DNA of 5,074 nt from an uncultured Opitutia bacterium (GTDB lineage: Bacteria > Verrucomicrobiota > Verrucomicrobiia > Opitutales > UBA953): positions 1 through 5,074 of the forward strand of contig CALEEU010000385.1 of NCBI GenBank assembly GCA_937875975.1, given 5' to 3'. The notes under the pieces are model-generated. The model saw only the letters and a program-made list of their open reading frames with translations. It ran no database searches and had not been told where the DNA came from. Below are positions 1 through 3,936 of the stretch, one piece after another (within the stretch, counting starts at the first letter, position 1; every line of letters starts with the position of its first letter). The translations under genes and the position numbers were made by a program.

Positions 1-192
1 GCGCTCATCCAGACCTTCCGCGACGGCCTGTTGTCCATCTTCGTTTTCACCGTCGTGCATAATATGCCGATGCTGTTCGCTCTGATCCTGCACCACGTGC
101 CCGGCTTCGCCGCCAAATCTCTCGACCGTCCTGCCGCCGATCCGCTCGCCGGCGAGGAGGAAGAGGAGATTGCGGCGCGGCAGCGCCAGTAA
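1..192 (+). CDS. C-terminal end of a membrane protein (partial), possibly a polysaccharide polymerase or transporter
   Basis: The reading frame is open from the first base of the window to TAA at 190-192 and encodes the last 63 residues; the start lies outside. Residues about 9-35 form one hydrophobic stretch (GLLSIFVFTVVHNMPMLFAL, then a His-His pair and PGF) that fits a final transmembrane helix. It is followed by a roughly 25-residue polar tail with a run of five Glu (EEEEE), probably cytoplasmic. No catalytic motif is visible in this fragment. Its position directly upstream of a glycosyltransferase and an amidotransferase makes an oligosaccharide repeat-unit polymerase (Wzy-like), O-antigen ligase or flippase/transporter plausible, but that is inference from neighbours and not a family match. 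The stop codon runs straight into a repeat element whose first base is the last A of TAA. Confidence 0.7.
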   Translation, partial: ALIQTFRDGLLSIFVFTVVHNMPMLFALILHHVPGFAAKSLDRPAADPLAGEEEEEIAARQRQ

Positions 193-236
193 GTGCAAAA
201 GTGCAAACCGGCCTGCGGCCTGTGCAAAGGTGCAAA
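192..236 (-). repeat. Octamer-hairpin-octamer repeat, copy 1 (reverse orientation)
   Basis: On the + strand this reads AGTGCAAA (192-199), AGTGCAAA (200-207), CC, the hairpin GGCC-TGC-GGCC (210-220), TGTGCAAA (221-228) and GGTGCAAA (229-236). On the - strand it is two TTTGCACN octamers, a hairpin, two bases, and two more TTTGCACN octamers. That is the same architecture as the copies at 482-528 and 3838-3884. The hairpin sequence differs completely from those copies while pairing is kept. The first base of the element is the last base of the upstream TAA stop codon. Function is unknown; it could be a mobile repeat, a protein-binding array or a structured 3' untranslated element. Confidence 0.8.
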
Positions 237-338
237 TGTGAGAGGCAAATATCAGGTGACGGGTGACGGCCACCGGGGCATCAGCCCTTCGGGGGTCAGT
301 CGTTCAGCCTTCGGCAGCCGGCTCCGGGTTCCCGCTGC

Positions 339-474
339 TGTAATGGGTAGGGACGTGATTGCCATCACGTCCGTTCGCTGAGCGACATATAAGTGTCCTC
401 AATTTAGCTAAGACCCGACAATCCGCGCCTACGGTTTCAAACGGATGCGATAGCAATCGCCTCCCTACCTCAAA
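339..474. repeat. REP-like doublet A: two inverted GTAG-hairpins around a central palindrome
   Basis: The left unit is GTAG (347-350) followed by a perfect 9-bp stem, GGACGTGAT (351-359) and ATCACGTCC (364-372), with loop TGCC. The right unit is the same design on the opposite strand: stem arms 443-451 and 456-464 with one mismatch, loop AGCA, then CTAC (465-468), which is GTAG on the - strand. The palindrome TTAGCTAA (404-411) sits exactly at the centre of the 122-bp span 347-468. Similarity to the copy at 3631-3766 continues outside the hairpins (TGYAATGG on the left, CTCAAA on the right), giving a 136-bp repeat. A GTAG tetranucleotide followed by an imperfect hairpin, arranged in inverted pairs, is the known signature of REP/BIME elements mobilised by RAYT (TnpA-REP) transposases. 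Assignment to that class here is inferred from structure only. Confidence 0.8.
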
Positions 475-481
475 TCCCACC

Positions 482-528
482 TTTCCACTTTTGCACAGGA
501 GCTCCGCTCCGATTTGCACCTTTGCACT
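482..528 (+). repeat. Octamer-hairpin-octamer repeat, copy 2
   Basis: The order is TTTCCACT (482-489, a one-base variant of the octamer), TTTGCACA (490-497), hairpin GGAGC-TCC-GCTCC (498-510), GA, TTTGCACC (513-520) and TTTGCACT (521-528). It ends 11 nt before the ATG of the glycosyltransferase at 540, so if transcription starts upstream it would form most of the 5' untranslated leader. It contains no purine-rich ribosome binding site on the coding strand. Copy 3 at 3838-3884 is nearly identical; copy 1 at 192-236 is inverted relative to it and closes the other end of the same intergenic region. Confidence 0.82.
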
Positions 529-539
529 AAATCTCACCC

Positions 540-1691
540 ATGATCCGTCACATCGTCTATGAATGCCTTCCCGGTGCTTATGCCGGAGGTGTGCAGAAGA
601 TGGTGTTCGAGTTGGCTTCGGCGCAGCGTCGACTGGGTGCCGACGTCGAAATCTGGACGCCGAATGCATTGCGCGCCGGCGCGACGGAGATTTTTGACGA
701 GCTGCCGATTCGCTACTTCACGCCGGATCCGCTTTTCGGGCTGGCGCGGTCCCACCGTCTGGAAGCAGAAATCGCGACCTTGCCCCCAACGGCGGTCTTG
801 CACGCGCACAATACCTTCAACCCCTTGGACCTCCAGGTAGGAGAGGCGGCGCGGCAGGGACAGAAGGTCTTTTACCATCCGCATGGGGCGCTCGACCCGA
901 CCCTCTTCTCGGACTGGAGCCTGAAGTCGCTCAAGAAGCGCCTTTATATCCGTAGCTTCAGCCGCCCGAATCTCAATCGGGCCACCGGAGTTTTCGCGCT
1001 TACGCCGCTGGAGCGCAATCAGCTCATCAGGCTCGGCGTGACCGCGCCCATCCACGTCGTCCCCAACGGCATCAAGCCCGTCACGGTCGCGACTCCGGAG
1101 CAAGGCCTCGCCTTACGTCGTCAGCATGGACTCGACTCCGGAGACCGCGTGATGCTTTTTATCGGACGCATCACCCCCAAGAAGCGTCTCGAGGATATCA
1201 TCCAGGCGCTAAGCCTGCTCGGTGCCTCCGCTCCGCACCTCTTCATCGCCGGCTCACCGGAGATCGAATCCGCCTACGCCGAGAAGCTGTTCCGCATGGT
1301 CCGTGAGTGCGGGTGCGCGGCACGCGTCCACTGGCTCGGCTTTCTCGACGAGTCCGCCAAGTCCGCGGCCTACGAGGCGGCGGATATCTTCGTCCATGCC
1401 TCCGAGTCCGAGGGCATGGCGCTCGCCATTCTCGAAGCCATGTCGGCCGGCCTGCCGGTCGTCGCCACGCGCGGTTGCTATATGACTGAAGCGGCGGCCT
1501 CGCATGCGTTGGTGCAGTGCGAACAGGGCGCCGCCGCGCTCGCGGCCGCCGTGGCGCCGTTGCTGGCCGATCCCGTTCGTGCCCGTGCCCTAGGCCTCGC
1601 CGGCCAAGCCCACGCGCATCAGGTCCATGCTTGGGAAGCCTTAGCCCGCGCGACGATGCGGATTTACTCGGAGGGCGCCGTACGTCGCTGA
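540..1691 (+). CDS. Glycosyltransferase, GT-B fold, family 4 type
   Basis: The 383-residue product is a typical length for a GT4 retaining glycosyltransferase, which moves a sugar from a nucleotide-sugar to a lipid-linked glycan at the cytoplasmic face of the inner membrane. The N-terminal acceptor domain begins with the glycine-rich GGVQK (residues 16-20) after a first beta strand, and HPHGALDP lies at 113-120. The donor domain starts near 200 with VMLFIGRITPKKRLEDII (about 204-221), the common GR-x-x-x-K-x-x-x-x-I pattern that includes phosphate-binding Arg/Lys. The E-x7-E motif is SESEGMALAILEAMSAGLP, with Glu291 and Glu299. There is no signal peptide. The start at ATG 540 is supported by the immediate Rossmann-like strand (MIRHIVYECLPG); no Shine-Dalgarno is visible before it. 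It ends 2 nt before the amidotransferase start, so the two are almost certainly co-transcribed and probably translationally coupled. Donor, acceptor and linkage cannot be deduced. Confidence 0.93.
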   Translation: MIRHIVYECLPGAYAGGVQKMVFELASAQRRLGADVEIWTPNALRAGATEIFDELPIRYFTPDPLFGLARSHRLEAEIATLPPTAVLHAHNTFNPLDLQVGEAARQGQKVFYHPHGALDPTLFSDWSLKSLKKRLYIRSFSRPNLNRATGVFALTPLERNQLIRLGVTAPIHVVPNGIKPVTVATPEQGLALRRQHGLDSGDRVMLFIGRITPKKRLEDIIQALSLLGASAPHLFIAGSPEIESAYAEKLFRMVRECGCAARVHWLGFLDESAKSAAYEAADIFVHASESEGMALAILEAMSAGLPVVATRGCYMTEAAASHALVQCEQGAAALAAAVAPLLADPVRARALGLAGQAHAHQVHAWEALARATMRIYSEGAVRR

Positions 1692-1693
1692 CC

Positions 1694-3595
1694 ATGTGCG
1701 GCATCGCCGGATATCTCGGTCGCTTCGAGCCTGCCTTGCTCGGTCGGATGAACCGCGCCCAAGGTCACCGTGGTCCGGATGGTTCTGGCGAATGGCATGA
1801 CGCGCAGGCGGGGCTGGCGCATGTCCGCCTCGCGATTCTCGATCTTTCCGCGACCGGCGCGCAGCCGATGCCGGACGCCACCGGGCGCGTGGTGCTCAGC
1901 TTCAACGGCGAGATCTATAACTATCGCGAGCTTCGTGTCCGTCTTGAGCGTCGCGGCATCAGCTTCCGGGGCGACAGCGACACCGAGGTGCTGGCCAACC
2001 TGCTCGCATGCTATGGCACCGACTGTCTCCCTTGGCTGAACGGCATCTTTGCGTTCGCCGCGTGGTATCCGGCCGAACAGAAGCTCCTGCTCGCGCGCGA
2101 TGCCGCTGGCGTGAAGCCGCTCTATTGGGCGGCAACGCCCGAAGGCCGCGTCTTCGCCTCGGAGCTCAAGTCGCTCAAGGGCATTCCCGGTGTCGACTGG
2201 TCGCTCGATCCGGAGGCCATCTCGGCCTACCTCACGCTCCTCTACGCGCCTGGCGAACTCACTCCCGCCAAGGGTATCCGCAAACTCCTGCCGGGGTCGT
2301 TCGCCGAATGGCACGCCGATGGCAGTATGCGTACGGCCAGCTTCGTCCCTGCGCACTACTCTCAGGAGATTCAGCCATTCACGGAGAAGGACGCCGTCGA
2401 AGCCTGCCGTCATTATCTCGGTCAGGCCGTCCGCCGCCAGCTCGTGTCCGATGTCCCCCTCGGTGGATTCCTTTCGGGCGGCCTCGATTCCTCGGCCATC
2501 GCTCATTATGCGGTGAAGTCACTCGGCGCCCCCGAGCGCTATCCCTGCTACACCATCGGCCCGGCGGATTCCGCGAGTCTGCAATCCGAAGGTTTTGCGG
2601 ACGACTTTCCGTATGCGCAGCGCATGAGCGGTCACCTCGGTACCTCCTTGCATGTGGCCACCTTGGAAAAGAAAGCCATCGAGGATGTCGACTCCTTGGT
2701 CTGGACGCTCGATGAGCCGACGCCAGACGCCGCTGCGTTTGCCGCCCAGGCAATCTGCCAGCAAGCCGCCGCGCAAGGCGTGAAGGTGCTTCTTTCTGGG
2801 GCTGGCGGCGACGATCTCTTTAGCGGTTATCGCCGGCACTTCGCACTGCGCTCCGAACGCTATTGGGGATGGGCGCCGACTTCGACCCGCGCGCTCTTGC
2901 GTCGCGGCTTTGCCACGACGACCGCCGCCGGCCCATTACGCCGTCGCCTCGCCAAGCTCTTCCGTTACGCCGATGCGGCTCCCGCCGAACGCCTCGCCAG
3001 TTATTTCCTCTGGATCGGACAGGAATCGCTGTCTCCCGCGCTAAGCCCGATGTTACGCGAGAGCATGGGCACCCATCGTCCAGTGGACTTGCTCTTGCGC
3101 TCGCTCGATGGACTGCCGTCCGGTGTTAGCCGGCTCAACCAGATGTTGCACCTAGATCGTGCACACTTCCTCGCGGACCATAATCTCAACTACACCGACA
3201 AGATGGCCATGGCCCACGGGGTGGAGGTCCGCGTGCCGTTCCTCGACCCTGATCTCGTGTCCTTCTCCGAGCGCCTACCGGATGCGCTCAAGATTCGCGG
3301 AGCCGAATCCAAGTTCGTCCTGCGTCAATCCATGCGCGGCGTGCTGCCCGATGAAATCATCACCCGACCTAAGTCGGGCTTCGGCCTGCCGTTGCGACAG
3401 CTTATCCATGGGGCCTACGGCAAACGCCTCCGTGAACTTGCCGACTCCGGTCGCCTGGACGCCACGGGGCTTTTTAGCGGCTCCGGCGCGATCGCGTTGC
3501 TTGAAGCCGACAAGCGCGGCGAAATCGATGCTGCTTATCCGCTGCTCGGTATTCTTTGCCTTGAGTCATGGGTCAGGCAGTTTGCTGGCAGGTAG
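1694..3595 (+). CDS. asnB: Asparagine synthase (glutamine-hydrolysing)-type amidotransferase
   Basis: This is a 633-residue, two-domain enzyme. The N-terminal class II glutaminase domain begins MCGIAGYLG, where Cys2 becomes the N-terminal nucleophile after Met removal; this fixes the start at 1694 although the frame stays open upstream to 1517. Glutamine-binding motifs follow: Arg45, HRGPDG (25-30), FNGEIYN (70-76) and DSDTE (94-98). The synthetase domain has the ATP-pyrophosphatase loop SGGLDSS (261-267), SGAGGDDLFSGY (368-379), TDKMAMAHGVEVRVPFLD (501-518) and RPKSGFGLP (558-566). It hydrolyses Gln to ammonia, channels it, and amidates an AMP-activated carboxylate. In polysaccharide loci, relatives such as WbpS of Pseudomonas aeruginosa and WbtH of Francisella are linked to amidation of uronic-acid sugars, so the substrate here may be a sugar acid and not aspartate. 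Context favours that, but sequence alone does not decide it. GGAGGG at 1670-1675 lies 18 nt before the ATG, too far for a standard ribosome binding site. Confidence 0.94.
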   Translation: MCGIAGYLGRFEPALLGRMNRAQGHRGPDGSGEWHDAQAGLAHVRLAILDLSATGAQPMPDATGRVVLSFNGEIYNYRELRVRLERRGISFRGDSDTEVLANLLACYGTDCLPWLNGIFAFAAWYPAEQKLLLARDAAGVKPLYWAATPEGRVFASELKSLKGIPGVDWSLDPEAISAYLTLLYAPGELTPAKGIRKLLPGSFAEWHADGSMRTASFVPAHYSQEIQPFTEKDAVEACRHYLGQAVRRQLVSDVPLGGFLSGGLDSSAIAHYAVKSLGAPERYPCYTIGPADSASLQSEGFADDFPYAQRMSGHLGTSLHVATLEKKAIEDVDSLVWTLDEPTPDAAAFAAQAICQQAAAQGVKVLLSGAGGDDLFSGYRRHFALRSERYWGWAPTSTRALLRRGFATTTAAGPLRRRLAKLFRYADAAPAERLASYFLWIGQESLSPALSPMLRESMGTHRPVDLLLRSLDGLPSGVSRLNQMLHLDRAHFLADHNLNYTDKMAMAHGVEVRVPFLDPDLVSFSERLPDALKIRGAESKFVLRQSMRGVLPDEIITRPKSGFGLPLRQLIHGAYGKRLRELADSGRLDATGLFSGSGAIALLEADKRGEIDAAYPLLGILCLESWVRQFAGR

Positions 3596-3626
3596 TTGAC
3601 CCGTTGATCAGTTGGCCGGTTGACAA
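3595..3626 (+). repeat. GTTGRNNN octamer array (4 units)
   Basis: Four consecutive 8-nt units share the first four bases plus a purine: GTTGACCC (3595-3602), GTTGATCA (3603-3610), GTTGGCCG (3611-3618) and GTTGACAA (3619-3626). The array starts on the last base of the TAG stop codon of the amidotransferase gene. The last three positions of each unit are free, so this is a degenerate tandem repeat and not a fresh slippage product. TTGACA at 3620-3625 is part of the last unit and has no -10 partner at normal spacing. Function is unknown. Confidence 0.65.
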
Positions 3627-3630
3627 GGAA

Positions 3631-3766
3631 TGCAATGGGTAGGGGCGCGACTGCGTCGCGTCCGTTCGCCCAGCAACTTAGATGACTGTTCGACTTAGCT
3701 AAGATCCGACGACTCCCCGTCTTCGGTCTCAAACGGAGGCGATGGCAATCGCCCCCCTACCTCAAA
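3631..3766. repeat. REP-like doublet B: second copy of the inverted GTAG-hairpin element
   Basis: The left unit is GTAG (3639-3642), stem arms GGGCGCGAC (3643-3651) and GTCGCGTCC (3655-3663), and loop TGC. The right unit is on the opposite strand: arms 3735-3743 and 3748-3756, loop GGCA, then CTAC (3757-3760). The core spans 122 bp (3639-3760), the same as copy A, with the conserved TTAGCTAAGAYCCGAC starting at 3695 in the middle. Against copy A, the left stem shows two T-A to C-G double changes plus one change to a G-T wobble, so pairing survived divergence. The flanks TGCAATGG and CTCAAA match copy A. In this copy the central palindrome extends to CTTAGCTAAG (3694-3703). Confidence 0.8.
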
Positions 3767-3771
3767 GACAC

Positions 3772-3797
3772 GGCCGACCAAGGATGGTCAGCCCTAC
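3772..3797 (-). repeat. Third GTAG-hairpin, unrelated stem sequence
   Basis: Read on the - strand, GTAG (3797-3794) is followed by a 9-nt arm, a 4-nt loop and a complementary 9-nt arm. On the + strand the arms are GGCCGACCA (3772-3780) and TGGTCAGCC (3785-3793), with loop AGGA and one mismatched pair (C-A on the + strand, G-T wobble on the - strand). The geometry matches the doublet hairpins exactly (GTAG, 9-bp stem, 3-4-nt loop), but the stem sequence is different. It lies 11 nt beyond the right hairpin of doublet B, in the same orientation. It may belong to a second REP family recognised by the same or another transposase. Confidence 0.65.
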
Positions 3798-3837
3798 CAA
3801 GCCCCAGCCCACCCTAGCCCTGTATCTGCCTCTCACT

Positions 3838-3884
3838 TTTGCACTTTTGCACAGGAGCTCCGCTCCGATTTGCACGTTTGCACT
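3838..3884 (+). repeat. Octamer-hairpin-octamer repeat, copy 3
   Basis: The order is TTTGCACT (3838-3845), TTTGCACA (3846-3853), hairpin GGAGC-TCC-GCTCC (3854-3866), GA, TTTGCACG (3869-3876) and TTTGCACT (3877-3884). It has the same length (47 bp) as copy 2 and almost the same sequence, differing in the first octamer and in the variable base of the third. As with copy 2, it lies downstream of a GTAG doublet and upstream of a start codon, here 52 nt before ATG 3937. The two bases after the hairpin and the 8-bp period are kept in both copies. Confidence 0.82.
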
Positions 3885-3901
3885 GCCTCTCTCTTCGTAT
3901 C

Positions 3902-3933
3902 CCTCCGGTCCTCCGGCCCTCCAGTCCTCCAAT
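3902..3933 (+). repeat. CCTCCRRY octamer array (4 units)
   Basis: Four consecutive 8-nt units: CCTCCGGT (3902-3909), CCTCCGGC (3910-3917), CCTCCAGT (3918-3925) and CCTCCAAT (3926-3933). The first five bases are invariant and the last three vary only as purine, purine, pyrimidine. The array stops 3 nt before the ATG of the KAS III gene, in the place where a Shine-Dalgarno should be. It is the complement of an SD-like core (GGAGG lies on the other strand), so it cannot pair with the 16S rRNA tail. It shares the 8-bp period with the other arrays in the window. Confidence 0.7.
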
Positions 3934-3936
3934 CCA

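Larger units (their letters stand above)
193..539. other. Repeat-filled intergenic region A (347 bp)
   Basis: No credible gene lies here. Small open frames on both strands have no recognisable protein features and run through repeats. In order it holds an octamer-hairpin element in reverse orientation (192-236), about 100 bp of GC-rich sequence with no assignable feature (237-338), a GTAG-hairpin doublet (339-474), and an octamer-hairpin element in forward orientation (482-528). An 11-nt spacer then leads to the ATG at 540. In the unassigned part, CAGCCCTTCGG (near 282) and CAGCCTTCGG (near 307) are near-identical direct repeats, and CCC-TTCG-GGG at 285-294 is a small hairpin without a T tract. 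I see no clear sigma-70 promoter or intrinsic terminator. Whether the downstream genes are transcribed by read-through or from a promoter in here cannot be told by eye. Confidence 0.75.
3596..3936. other. Repeat-filled intergenic region B (341 bp)
   Basis: No gene is supported. The region is nearly saturated with repeats: a GTTG octamer array (3595-3626), a GTAG-hairpin doublet (3631-3766), a third GTAG hairpin (3772-3797), an octamer-hairpin element (3838-3884) and a CCTCC octamer array (3902-3933). Only 3798-3837 and 3885-3901, both pyrimidine-rich, remain unassigned. The downstream frame is open from 3742, so 65 codons of this region could be mistaken for an N-terminal extension of the KAS III gene. 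The hairpins could slow read-through from the amidotransferase gene, but none is followed by a T tract. No convincing promoter is visible. Confidence 0.75.

Noticed and set aside
285..294. CCC-TTCG-GGG hairpin as a regulatory structure
   Set aside because: Only three base pairs with no extension, no T tract and no second copy; this is likely to occur by chance in GC-rich DNA.
351..372. Intrinsic transcription terminators at the GTAG hairpins
   Set aside because: None of the hairpins is followed by a T tract on either strand. Some effect on transcript ends remains possible, but a terminator call is not supported.
534..1103. 189-residue open frame on the - strand
   Set aside because: Antisense to the acceptor domain of the glycosyltransferase, with a charged low-complexity product and no motif.
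1517..1693. Upstream extension of the amidotransferase frame by 59 codons
   Set aside because: The class II glutaminase needs Cys at position 2, which only the ATG at 1694 gives. The extension overlaps the glycosyltransferase and is Arg-rich frame-shadow sequence.
1664..2506. 280-residue open frame on the - strand
   Set aside because: It lies entirely opposite the end of the glycosyltransferase and the glutaminase domain of the amidotransferase, both with intact motifs. Its product shows no domain and is what GC-rich antisense frames commonly give.
3595..3626. Integron attC-like sites from the GTTG units
   Set aside because: The units do not match the GTTRRRY core (position 6 is C or T), and there is no paired inverse core or integron integrase.
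3620..3650. TTGACA at 3620-3625 as a -35 promoter box
   Set aside because: It is the tail of an octamer repeat, and the position 16-18 nt downstream is GC-rich hairpin DNA with no -10-like sequence.
3595..3933. CRISPR array from the repeated octamers
   Set aside because: Units are 8 nt with no 25-40-nt repeat-spacer alternation, and no cas gene is present.
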